7,313 bases of DNA. Origin: Planctomycetota bacterium. Lineage in GTDB: Bacteria; Planctomycetota; UBA11346. Shown piece by piece: positions 1-6,771 of the stretch. A program made the translations under genes and the position numbers. The stretch is from assembly GCA_007131555.1 (NCBI GenBank), contig SLQH01000494.1, positions 1 to 7,313 on the forward strand. Direction: 5' to 3'. Below the pieces are notes generated by a model, which was not told the DNA's origin, searched no databases, and saw nothing but the letters and a program-made list of their open reading frames with translations. The first letter of the stretch is position 1, and each line of letters starts with the position of its first letter.

Positions 1-2
1 CG

Positions 3-1592
3 ATCGTGGTCGGTGACCGGGTCTTCACATTCGGTGAGCCAGACCTGCTGATCTGCGTTGATGCCAACGACGGCTCGATCCTCTGGACCCGAGCCATCAA
101 CCCCTGGCTCTGCGCTGGCGAAGAGCCGCAACTGGCCGAACGGCTGCGCGAGCTGTCGTTGATCCACACCGCCCTGGATGCCTTCATCACCGTGCAGTTC
201 GCCTTCGGCACCACCTGCGATTATTACCAGCATGAACAGTATGTGCCGATGCTGGAGATGTTCATCGACCAGGATCTGCCGGTGATCATGCAGGCCCTGC
301 AACAGCTTGATCCGCAGGGCAGCTATCAGGAGCCGGCTCAGCAGATGGTCGACCGCCTCCGTCATTGGCAGAACAACCCTGGTGACGACAGGGCCAAGCG
401 TCGCTTTGAACGAGAGGTCGGCCAGTTGCGGGGCGCCGTCGCCCGCCGCATCGGCCAGCTGAGCAGCCACAAGATCCCGTTGGGCGTCCCCTGGGGCAAC
501 ATGATGGGCTGGAACATGTCATCCCCCATCAGTGACGGCCAGCGGATCTATGTCCAGATGGGTCAGGGCCAGCTGGCCGCCCTGGACCTGGACGGCAATG
601 TGCTGTGGGCCGGACTGCATGCCATGGATCGCGGACCGAGCACCCATCACGCAGTGTCACCCCTGCTGGTTGATGGCCATTTCATCCACATGATGGACGC
701 CAGCACCCTGCACGCCCTCGATGCCGCTACCGGCCGCGCCACCTGGCAGGCCCCCACGGCCCGGCCGGAAAAATCGGGGCGCTCCGGCTACTATGTCGCG
801 ACACATCTGGTGGTTGATCTTGACGGTACCCGTTTCATCGTCACCAGCCAATGCCACATCATCCGGGCCCGGGACGGCCGGCCGGTGGGCATCGTCGACT
901 TCGGAGAGAATTATCATGGTGGCCCGCCCCTGGCCGGCTGGGGTGATGTCATCATCAAGGCCGCCAACGGCGACGGCTGGAATGTACCATTCCAGGCCTT
1001 CCGCCTGGTCAAACGCAGCGATGACGAGGTGGTGGCCGAACGCCTGTGGACCGAACCCGGACGTAGCAGTGCTGGCTATGAAAGCCGGATCGTAACGCCT
1101 CAGGCGACCTTCCTGTGCGGCCGCGACAACGGCATCCTCAACACCCTGACCGGCGAGCGTCTGGCCGATTCGCGGGTGATCGGCGGCCTGGGTCGGGTCC
1201 TGGTCGGCAACCGCCTGATCACCTATCCCAGTGGTTCCAGTGACCAGTTTCACTCATCATGGGGCCGCCGCCGCCCTGATGGCACCGCCATGACCGCCTT
1301 CACCACGATCGACGTCAGCAACCCGGCCCAACCGCGCCAGATCAGCGAGGGAAACATCATCGTGGTCGACAGCAACCCGCTCTACGGCGGCGTCGAACGC
1401 TTCCTTCCCAACCTGTGGCAGCATCCCCATTTCTACAACAAGCGCGGCGGCAAACCGGCCCACGGCATCCATACCGACACACCGCTGTTCGCCTCCGGCA
1501 ACCGCCTGTTCATCCGCAGCCTGACCCACCTCATCGCCGTTGGCGATCCTCGGCAACGCTACGACTGGAACCCGGCCTCGCGGCGGCGCTGA
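3..1592 (+). CDS. PQQ-like beta-propeller repeat protein, 5'-truncated
   Basis: The frame is open at the left edge, so the N-terminus lies outside the window; a GTG at position 6 is in frame but falls in the middle of a propeller blade. About 529 residues are visible. Counting from that GTG, blade-type motifs (AxDxxxGxxxW and relatives) occur at residues 15-31 (ICVDANDGSILWT), 190-203 (AALDLDGNVLW) and 235-249 (LHALDAATGRATW), with weaker ones near 284-296 and 505-512. This is the PQQ-like/BamB-like quinoprotein propeller fold. Such proteins are usually periplasmic or outer-membrane associated; those lacking PQQ ligands act as scaffolds rather than dehydrogenases, and I cannot tell which applies. 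Residues 38-155 break the blade pattern with a long charged, probably helical insertion. The gene ends in TGA 12 bases before the stop of the convergent maturase gene. The fold is well supported; the substrate is unknown. Confidence 0.8.
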   Translation: MVVGDRVFTFGEPDLLICVDANDGSILWTRAINPWLCAGEEPQLAERLRELSLIHTALDAFITVQFAFGTTCDYYQHEQYVPMLEMFIDQDLPVIMQALQQLDPQGSYQEPAQQMVDRLRHWQNNPGDDRAKRRFEREVGQLRGAVARRIGQLSSHKIPLGVPWGNMMGWNMSSPISDGQRIYVQMGQGQLAALDLDGNVLWAGLHAMDRGPSTHHAVSPLLVDGHFIHMMDASTLHALDAATGRATWQAPTARPEKSGRSGYYVATHLVVDLDGTRFIVTSQCHIIRARDGRPVGIVDFGENYHGGPPLAGWGDVIIKAANGDGWNVPFQAFRLVKRSDDEVVAERLWTEPGRSSAGYESRIVTPQATFLCGRDNGILNTLTGERLADSRVIGGLGRVLVGNRLITYPSGSSDQFHSSWGRRRPDGTAMTAFTTIDVSNPAQPRQISEGNIIVVDSNPLYGGVERFLPNLWQHPHFYNKRGGKPAHGIHTDTPLFASGNRLFIRSLTHLIAVGDPRQRYDWNPASRRR

Positions 1593-1604
1593 TCACCGCC
1601 TGCC

Positions 1605-2900
1605 CTACGCCCCACAGCAGCGCTTGAACTTGCGGCCGCTGCCGCAGGGGCAGGCGTCGTTGGGGCGGGGCCGACCGCCACCGCCCAGTTCAGCCATGAT
1701 CCGGGCCGCCGGCTGACCGGCACGCAGCAGGGCGGCCATGCGATCCAGGGCCGGATTGGCGTGGGCGAAGAAGCGTTGTAGGCCGGCGCAGAGATAGGCC
1801 AGACCGGGTTCACCGTCAGCGGTGGTCAGGATGCGGTTCTTGGGGCATTCACCCCAGCATTGGCGCAGGTAAGGACAGGCCCGGCACTGCCCGGGCAGAT
1901 CCCGGCCCTTGGCCAGACCGAAGTCCTCCTGCACCGGTCCACAGACCATGTCACGCAGGGAATCGGTCATGATGTTACCGCGCCGGTAGCCGGGGTAGAC
2001 ATAGTGGTCGCAGGCGTAGACATCGCCGTTGTGCTCCATCGCCAGGCCACGACCACAGCGCTCGGCATAGACGCACAGGGCCGAGGGCTGGCCCATGCGC
2101 AGGCCGAGCTGGACATCGAACATCTGGACGAAGACCCGGCCGACATCATGGCGCAGCCAGTGGTCGAAGATGGCGATCAGGAAGTCGCCGTAGTCCTGGG
2201 GCCGCACACTCCAGGGCGTCACCGGCAGAGGCTGCTGGCAGGCCTGCGGCGGCAGGGCCAGATCCAGCGGCCCGTCAGCATCGCCGACCCGCTCGACGAT
2301 GGGGATGAACTGCAGGAAGCGGGTGCCCAGGCGCTTGAGGAACTCGTAGACCTTCAAGGGCTTGCGGGCGTTGTCGCGATTGACGCAGCAGAGGATGTTG
2401 AACTCGACCCGGTGCCGCCGCAGGACGTCAACGCCACGCATGATCCGGGCAAAGGCCCCCTGGCCCCGACCATCGACCCGATGGCGATCAGTGAGGTCCT
2501 GGGGGCCATCGATGGACAGGCCGACCAGGAAATGGTGGGCGGCCAGGAAGCGTCCCCAGTCATCATCCAGCAGGGTGCCGTTGGTCTGGAAGGCGTTGCT
2601 GATCCGTGCTCCCGGTGGCTTGTAGCGCTCTTGCAGTTCCACCACCCGGGCGAAGAAGGGCAAACCCAGGAGAGTCGGCTCACCCCCCTGCCAGGCGAAA
2701 TTGATGTCGCTGACCTCCTGGGCGGCGATGTACTCGCGGATGTAGCGCTCCAGGACCTCATCCGGCATACGCCAGGACTCCGGAGCCTGATACAGGGCGC
2801 TCTTCTCAAGATAGAAGCAGTAGCGACAGGCCAGATTGCACGATGGCCCGATCGGCTTGTTCATGACGTGGAAGGACAGGGGAGGGCTGTGTTCGACCAT
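1605..2900 (-). CDS. Anaerobic sulfatase maturase (radical SAM/SPASM) with C-terminal SEC-C motif
   Basis: This is a radical SAM enzyme of the anSME type, which converts an active-site Cys or Ser of sulfatases to formylglycine without oxygen. Residues are numbered from the GTG at 2906. The CX3CX2C cluster motif is C23, C27, C30 in CNLACRYC, within the family signature FHVMNKPIGPSCNLACRYC. GGEPT is at 74-78, QTNGTL at 107-112 and LSIDGP at 130-135. The SPASM domain has C278, C284, C299, C341, C344, C350, C354 and C373. This spacing nearly matches the eight auxiliary-cluster cysteines known for the Clostridium perfringens enzyme, and D300, next to C299, matches its proposed catalytic base. The extra tail NDACPCGSGRKFKRCCG (416-432) is a SEC-C zinc motif. 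The start is ATG at 2900, with GTG at 2906 as the alternative; an in-frame TAG lies just upstream and no clear ribosome site is seen. No sulfatase lies in the window. A related peptide-modifying SPASM enzyme is possible but less likely. Confidence 0.9.
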   Translation of the reverse strand: MVEHSPPLSFHVMNKPIGPSCNLACRYCFYLEKSALYQAPESWRMPDEVLERYIREYIAAQEVSDINFAWQGGEPTLLGLPFFARVVELQERYKPPGARISNAFQTNGTLLDDDWGRFLAAHHFLVGLSIDGPQDLTDRHRVDGRGQGAFARIMRGVDVLRRHRVEFNILCCVNRDNARKPLKVYEFLKRLGTRFLQFIPIVERVGDADGPLDLALPPQACQQPLPVTPWSVRPQDYGDFLIAIFDHWLRHDVGRVFVQMFDVQLGLRMGQPSALCVYAERCGRGLAMEHNGDVYACDHYVYPGYRRGNIMTDSLRDMVCGPVQEDFGLAKGRDLPGQCRACPYLRQCWGECPKNRILTTADGEPGLAYLCAGLQRFFAHANPALDRMAALLRAGQPAARIMAELGGGGRPRPNDACPCGSGRKFKRCCGA

Positions 2901-2920
2901 GGCCACAGACTAGGGCCATG
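2898..2920 (-). promoter_or_regulatory. Inverted repeat spanning the maturase start codon
   Basis: CATGGCC (2898-2904) and GGCCATG (2914-2920) form a perfect 7-bp inverted repeat around 9 bases. In the maturase mRNA the right arm of the hairpin contains both candidate starts (GTG 2906 at the loop edge, ATG 2900 in the stem), so folding would hide them. A second, competing pairing GGGCC/GGCCC is possible just upstream. No Shine-Dalgarno sequence is visible. A regulatory role is inference; a 7-bp match this close could be chance in GC-rich DNA. Confidence 0.3.
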
Positions 2921-3013
2921 CCCGGCCCATGACATCCCCATGTCGGCGCGGCGCACAGATTCCAAGGGAAGCATTGGGCAATTGTCATGACGATGTGGAT
3001 CAAACCGCAATGG

Positions 3014-5023
3014 TCACGGTCGTTGACGACCGTGGCGCTCGAAAAAGCGCTGCAGGCTTTCGGCAGCCAGGGGATGGACCTGATCCTCCAGTTTCAGGGC
3101 AATCCGTCGCAATGGTGTCGGCGACAGATAGGGGGAACCGAAGACCGTGCTGATCACGCGATGTTGGAGCAGAGGGTCCTGTTCGAGCGGTACGTCACCC
3201 GCCGCCTGGGCCTGCAAGCGCCACATCAGGATGCGCAGCAGATCGACATCACGACCATGGGCAGCACGACGTTCAATGACCCGGATCAAATCATGGTCAT
3301 GGCTCCGAATGATCAGATCGGCCACCGGTCGCAGGACCTGATCATCATCATCGGCCAGGGCCCGCAGCACCACCTCACGCACCAGACCGGGATCGACCTG
3401 GTCACGTCCGGCGAGGACTTCAGCCACCACCAGGGGGCTGATGACAGCAAAGCGGGCCAGCAAGACCGGGTCGTCTGTCGCCAGATCAATATGATCCCGC
3501 AACACGGCCGCTCCCCGCAATACCTCAGACAGGGCTGAGTGCGGCAGCCAGGTCAAGGCAGCTTTGGCACCATTATCGGCATCTGTGTCGCGCAGGTCTG
3601 TCAGCAGGGCCTGGACATCGCCGATACCCCAACCACAACCATGCTCAAGGCCCATGACCGGCCAGGGATAGCCCTGCTGCTGGGGCGGGGTCTCCTGGGG
3701 ACCATCATCAGGCCAGGGCCACGGACCGGTCAGCATCCGCTCGCGCTGGGTCCGATTCAGGCCTCCTATGGTATTGACGGCCTCGACCAGTTCTCGGGCC
3801 CGCCGGCCCTCCTCCTGCCTGTGACCGAGGTCTTCCAGACCACGCCAGACCATGACCCGCCCCCTCTGCTGGGTCCTGAGACCGCGCTCGATCCAACGCT
3901 GCAGACCGTGACGCAACATGGCCCGGTCATCGGTCCTGATCGCCGGTATGGCCTCCGGCCAAGGGGCATAACGCAGCGTCCAGACATCCTGCGTCTGTGG
4001 TCCATCAAGAGGATGGAAGACCACCTGCAAGCGCCCCTCGACCACGGCCAGACCCGCCGCCAGACCACCATGGGCAACCCGGGCCACCTGGCCCGTCACC
4101 GCCGCCGGGGGATCGTCACCACTGCCCAGCAGGGCGTAGCGGCTACCGCCGGGCATGTCGACGATCCGACCATCAGTCAGCAAGGACAGGGGCTCAGACA
4201 GAAAACCGGCCCCGGATCCGGCCGCCAGGACCAAGGGCACATGATGACGACGACAGGCCGACAGCAGCAAGCGATTGCCGTCATCAATACCGGCATCAGA
4301 CAGGCCGATGCGCCAGGTCGCCTGGGCTTGCAAAAGGACCTGGATCGGATTGAGATCACGGGCAATGGCCAGAGCCGCCTCTTGTGAACGGGTGATGATC
4401 GGCAGGCCCAGATCCCCCCAGGACAGATCCTGCCGCCATGCTGCCGGATCGCTGCCCTGGGGGTCGGCGATCCGAACCATGGCGATCTTGTCCTCCCACC
4501 CACCGCTGCCGATGCCGTGATGATCGCCGGCTCCCAGCAGAATGACGATCTGGAGCGGACCACCCAGGTGGTCAGCCATCTGGGTGATGTCACTGCGGCC
4601 TGGATAGCGCCGCCCAGGCACCACCATGACCCGGGCCGCTTGACCAGAACGCGGACGCCGAGGCAGACGCAGCGCCACGGCCTCACGGGCCTGGACCCCA
4701 TGGAGATGGATATGGCTACCCGACAGGTCAGCCAAGTGCTCAGCGGATACGGTCCGGCTGATGATCCAGCGCCGCAAGACCCCCACCGGGGTATCACCAC
4801 GCTGCCAGGTGCCGGGCAGGGGATCATCCTCAGGACCATGGCTGATGGTCAGACCGGCCAACCACCGCGCCGAGGGCTCAGCCGACAGACTGAGCGAGAC
4901 CCGCAGTCCCCCATCCGGCAGCAGAGTCATCCACGGACCGGCCAGGACGTCCGGCGCCTCTGTCGCAGACAACGACGCCAACAGGGCAGAGCACCACATC
5001 AGGACAGGGATCACCTGGCGCAT
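3014..5023 (-). CDS. Secreted degenerate purple-acid-phosphatase-like protein with helical C-terminal region
   Basis: The predicted product has 669 residues. ATG 5023 is chosen because it opens directly into a signal peptide (MRQVIPVLMWCSALLASLSA, probable cleavage near residue 23). The frame stays open upstream but would run into the tRNA gene on the other strand. Residues about 28-118 look like the Ig-like N-terminal domain of purple acid phosphatases (GPWMTLLPDGGLRVSLSL at 29-46). Residues about 130-349 follow the strand order of the metallophosphatase domain: ARVMVVPGRR at 130, VILLGAGDHHG at 160, LSWGDLGLPIITR at 200, VPLVLAAGSGAG at 262, then EGRLQVVFHPLDG near 330. The expected metal ligands (GD, GNH, lone H, GHxH) are missing or replaced. 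Residues about 490-669 are helix-rich and possibly HEAT-like. Two prolines-rich stretches near 430-450 separate the parts. It is probably a non-catalytic, exported protein. No strong ribosome site is seen. The maturase gene follows 107 bases downstream on the same strand. Family assignment is by pattern reading and is tentative. Confidence 0.7.
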   Translation of the reverse strand: MRQVIPVLMWCSALLASLSATEAPDVLAGPWMTLLPDGGLRVSLSLSAEPSARWLAGLTISHGPEDDPLPGTWQRGDTPVGVLRRWIISRTVSAEHLADLSGSHIHLHGVQAREAVALRLPRRPRSGQAARVMVVPGRRYPGRSDITQMADHLGGPLQIVILLGAGDHHGIGSGGWEDKIAMVRIADPQGSDPAAWRQDLSWGDLGLPIITRSQEAALAIARDLNPIQVLLQAQATWRIGLSDAGIDDGNRLLLSACRRHHVPLVLAAGSGAGFLSEPLSLLTDGRIVDMPGGSRYALLGSGDDPPAAVTGQVARVAHGGLAAGLAVVEGRLQVVFHPLDGPQTQDVWTLRYAPWPEAIPAIRTDDRAMLRHGLQRWIERGLRTQQRGRVMVWRGLEDLGHRQEEGRRARELVEAVNTIGGLNRTQRERMLTGPWPWPDDGPQETPPQQQGYPWPVMGLEHGCGWGIGDVQALLTDLRDTDADNGAKAALTWLPHSALSEVLRGAAVLRDHIDLATDDPVLLARFAVISPLVVAEVLAGRDQVDPGLVREVVLRALADDDDQVLRPVADLIIRSHDHDLIRVIERRAAHGRDVDLLRILMWRLQAQAAGDVPLEQDPLLQHRVISTVFGSPYLSPTPLRRIALKLEDQVHPLAAESLQRFFERHGRQRP

Positions 5024-5136
5024 GTGAGCATCAAAGCGCAGACCATGCCAGAACCAAGCAGAGACTGCTGCATGCTCCCGTATCCCAGGACTCGTCGATC
5101 TCAGCCCAAAAACATCAGGCCCCGCTCCAGAGACCA

Positions 5137-5182
5137 TTGGCAAGGAAACATCCCTGGTTAGTATACCGTACATCAACATAAT
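5137..5182 (+). promoter_or_regulatory. Possible promoter region of the tRNA-Sec gene
   Basis: This lies in the 176-base divergent gap between the secreted-protein gene and the tRNA. TTGGCA (5137-5142) matches the -35 consensus at five of six positions. Two candidate -10 boxes follow: TATACC at 5162-5167 (19-bp spacing) and CATAAT at 5177-5182, the latter a five-of-six match that would start transcription about 11 bases before the tRNA but lacks a good -35 at 17 bp. The reverse strand reads TATACT over 5160-5165, so the same spot might also serve the divergent gene. The evidence is weak, from consensus matching only. Confidence 0.3.
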
Positions 5183-5199
5183 CTCTGCGAGCATTTCCT

Positions 5200-5293
5200 G
5201 GAGATGGAACACGCCTGGTGGCGTGCGCGGCCTTCAAAGCCGTTGCGGGGCCGATCGGTTCCGGGTGGGTTCGATTCCCATGCATCTCCGCCA
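5200..5293 (+). tRNA. selC: tRNA-Sec (anticodon UCA)
   Basis: A 94-base selenocysteine tRNA, aligned by eye to the bacterial selC plan. The acceptor strand GGAGATG (5200-5206) pairs with CATCTCC (5283-5289). The D stem is six pairs, CACGCC (5210-5215) with GGCGTG (5220-5225), and closes a four-base loop, diagnostic of tRNA-Sec. The anticodon stem is GCGGC/GCCGT and the loop CTTCAAA (5232-5238) carries anticodon TCA at 5234-5236, reading UGA. The variable arm is long, with a six- or seven-pair stem over 5247-5262. The T arm is TGGG-TTCGATT-CCCA with a flanking G-T pair. The discriminator is G5290 and CCA is encoded at 5291-5293. The eighth acceptor pair expected in bacteria is a G-G opposition here (G5207 against G5282). 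The tRNA is charged with serine, converted by SelA, and delivered by SelB to UGA codons with a SECIS element; none of those genes is in view. Confidence 0.95.
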
Positions 5294-5300
5294 TTTTCCA

Positions 5301-5313
5301 GGGGCCTTGCCCC
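5301..5313 (+). other. Short GC hairpin between tRNA-Sec and the LOG gene
   Basis: GGGGC (5301-5305) and GCCCC (5309-5313) form a five-pair stem with a three-base loop, eight bases after the tRNA CCA and 25 before the LOG start codon. There is no T-tract after it, so it is not a standard terminator. It could limit or allow read-through, guide tRNA 3' trimming, or mean nothing. Confidence 0.25.
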
Positions 5314-5329
5314 ACCACCACCAAGTCAC

Positions 5330-5333
5330 AGGA
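5330..5333 (+). promoter_or_regulatory. Ribosome binding site deciding the LOG start
   Basis: AGGA lies five bases before ATG 5339. It supports this start over the in-frame ATG at 5204, which would place the N-terminus inside the tRNA gene. Confidence 0.55.
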
Positions 5334-5338
5334 CCACC

Positions 5339-6019
5339 ATGGACCCCAACAACAGCGATAACAATCCCGCCGGTCAGAACGCCTGGCGGATGTTCCGCAT
5401 CATGGGCGAATTCGCCAACGGCTTCCAGACCCTCAGTCAGATGCCCAAGGCAGTGACCATCTTCGGATCGGCCCGCACGCCCCAGAACCACCCCCATTAT
5501 CTGGCCGCGGTCGAGATCGCCCAGCGCTGTGCCGCCCGAGGGCTGCCCATCATCACCGGCGGCGGACCGGGAATCATGGAGGCCGGCAACAAGGGCGGCA
5601 AGGAAGGCGGCGCCCAGTCGGTGGGCCTGTGCATCCAACTGCCCTTCGAGCAGTCGCACAATCCCTTCATCACCACCGCCCTGGACTTCCATTACTTCTT
5701 CGTCCGCAAGGTGATGTTCCTCAAACACACCGCCGCCGTGGTCATCATGCCGGGTGGCTTCGGCACCATGGATGAGTTGTGGGAGACGGTCACCCTGGTC
5801 CAGACCCACAAGATCGACCCCATGCCGATCATCCTCTATGATCGCTCCTTCTGGCAAGGCATGCTCGACTGGCTCGGCGCAATGATGCGTGACGAGCATC
5901 ACTTCATCGGCCCCAACGATCTGGAACTGATGACCCTGGTCGACAGTCCCGATGAGGCCCTGGCGGCCCTCGACGACCTGCGCCCCGAACAGGTGGACAT
6001 CGGCAGCGGTCTGCCCTGA
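5339..6019 (+). CDS. LOG/TIGR00730-family nucleoside-5'-monophosphate phosphoribohydrolase
   Basis: The 226-residue product has the Rossmann-like LOG fold, whose characterised members split the N-glycosidic bond of nucleotides (cytokinin riboside 5'-monophosphate or AMP) to release the free base and ribose 5-phosphate. Older annotations call the family lysine decarboxylase, which is not supported. Visible motifs are VTIFGSAR at 39-46, the phosphate loop GGGPGIMEAGNKGG at 74-87, GLCIQLPFEQ at 96-105, FVRKVMF at 122-128, and the hallmark MPGGFGTMDE at 137-146 with its conserved Glu. All core residues look intact. It is somewhat longer than the shortest LOG enzymes (about 190 residues) because of an N-terminal stretch and a C-terminal tail, as in the bacterial TIGR00730 group. 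It starts 45 bases after tRNA-Sec and ends 17 before comF, all on one strand. True substrate (AMP-like or modified nucleotide) cannot be read from sequence. Confidence 0.9.
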   Translation: MDPNNSDNNPAGQNAWRMFRIMGEFANGFQTLSQMPKAVTIFGSARTPQNHPHYLAAVEIAQRCAARGLPIITGGGPGIMEAGNKGGKEGGAQSVGLCIQLPFEQSHNPFITTALDFHYFFVRKVMFLKHTAAVVIMPGGFGTMDELWETVTLVQTHKIDPMPIILYDRSFWQGMLDWLGAMMRDEHHFIGPNDLELMTLVDSPDEALAALDDLRPEQVDIGSGLP

Positions 6020-6036
6020 CGACCCGGCCCGGACCC

Positions 6037-6771
6037 ATGCGCCTGTCTTCTGCCCTGGTTTCCGGGTGCCGCAATCTGTGTCGGCAGGTCGCTGATGGCC
6101 TCCTGCCGGCGCTGTGTGTCGGCTGCTCTGTACGCCCCGGCCCAGACCTCTGCGCCCAGTGCCGCAGGCACCTGACCCCGCTCCTGCATCCCTGTCCTCG
6201 ATGCGGACGACCCCAACGCGAACCCCTCAACAATCCCCGTTCATGCCGCGCTTGCCGGGGCCATGGCTGGCTGGGCATCAGCGAGGTCATCGTCGGCTGG
6301 AACTACGAGGGCCTGCTGCAGGGCCTGATCACCAGCGCCAAGGCCAGCGCTGACCGCCCGACCATGCTGACCCTGGCCACCCTGATGCCAGCCATCGAAG
6401 CTCAAGCCAGCATCGTTCCCGTCCCTCCGGCCCCAGGTCGTCGCCATGGTCCGCATCTGGCCACTGTCCTGGCCCGCCATCTCGCCCATCACCATGGTCT
6501 GCCCCTGGTCGAGGCCCTGCGCTGTCGCCATCTCGCTGCCGAACAACACCGCCTCAATGCCGGTGATCGACGCCGCAATGTCGAGGATCTGTTCGTCGTC
6601 CGCCGCCCAGTCGGTGGCACGATAGTGCTGGTCGACGACCTGCTCACCAGCGGAGCCACAGCCAGCGCCGCCGCCCTGGCCCTGCGGCGCCAGGATGCCG
6701 ACCGGGTGATACTGGCGGTCCTGGCCCGCACACCGCGCTCTGATGACCCCAAATCCGGCTGGAGACTGTAG
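6037..6771 (+). CDS. comF: ComF family protein (zinc-finger phosphoribosyltransferase-like)
   Basis: The 244-residue product belongs to the ComF/GntX family: an N-terminal zinc-binding region fused to a type I phosphoribosyltransferase fold. Four CxxC pairs are present (C27/C30, C39/C42, C53/C56, C70/C73). NYEGLLQGLITSAK at 89-102 matches the family linker, VPVPP is at 127-131, QHRLNAGDRRRNV at 170-182 matches the usual QxxLxxxxRxxNV, and the PRPP loop is IVLVDDLLTSGAT at 196-208 with both acidic residues. The basic segment normally reading RxRGFNxA is altered to GRRHGPHLA (134-142). ComF is needed for DNA uptake in naturally competent bacteria, probably in single-strand DNA import at the inner membrane face, but the family is also widespread in species with no known competence. 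It starts 17 bases after the LOG stop, so co-transcription is likely. The ribosome site is weak (GGA five bases... upstream of ATG 6037). No clear terminator follows. Confidence 0.9.
   Translation: MRLSSALVSGCRNLCRQVADGLLPALCVGCSVRPGPDLCAQCRRHLTPLLHPCPRCGRPQREPLNNPRSCRACRGHGWLGISEVIVGWNYEGLLQGLITSAKASADRPTMLTLATLMPAIEAQASIVPVPPAPGRRHGPHLATVLARHLAHHHGLPLVEALRCRHLAAEQHRLNAGDRRRNVEDLFVVRRPVGGTIVLVDDLLTSGATASAAALALRRQDADRVILAVLARTPRSDDPKSGWRL

Noticed and set aside
1590..1592. TGA codons at the ends of the propeller and LOG genes as possible selenocysteine codons, prompted by selC
   Set aside because: Translation past them gives no family-like sequence, no cysteine-homologue position is involved, and no SECIS-like stem-loop is evident directly downstream.
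1860..2990. Long plus-strand open frame opposite the maturase gene
   Set aside because: It mirrors the maturase codons in GC-rich DNA, has no recognisable domain, and the opposite strand has many conserved catalytic motifs.
3539..4387. Plus-strand open frame of 282 codons opposite the secreted protein
   Set aside because: The composition is Pro/Arg/Gln/His-rich as expected of an antisense shadow, with no domain and no ribosome site. The opposite frame has a signal peptide and fold-like pattern.
4517..5161. Plus-strand open frame covering the start of the secreted-protein gene and the promoter gap
   Set aside because: Low-complexity antisense composition with no recognisable motif, and it overlaps a better-supported gene along nearly all its length.
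5024..5212. N-terminal extension of the secreted protein up to an ATG at 5212
   Set aside because: It would overlap the tRNA-Sec gene and bury the signal peptide 63 residues inside the protein.
5200..5293. selC as an integration site with a mobile island beside it
   Set aside because: No repeated copy of the tRNA 3' end and no integrase gene could be found in the window; the flanking genes look like ordinary chromosomal genes.
5204..5338. N-terminal extension of the LOG protein to ATG 5204
   Set aside because: The first residues would be translated tRNA sequence. ATG 5339 has an AGGA at proper spacing and gives a normal family length.
5234..5902. Minus-strand open frame opposite LOG
   Set aside because: It is the antisense shadow of a gene with intact GGGPGIME and PGGFGTMDE motifs, and it runs into the tRNA gene.
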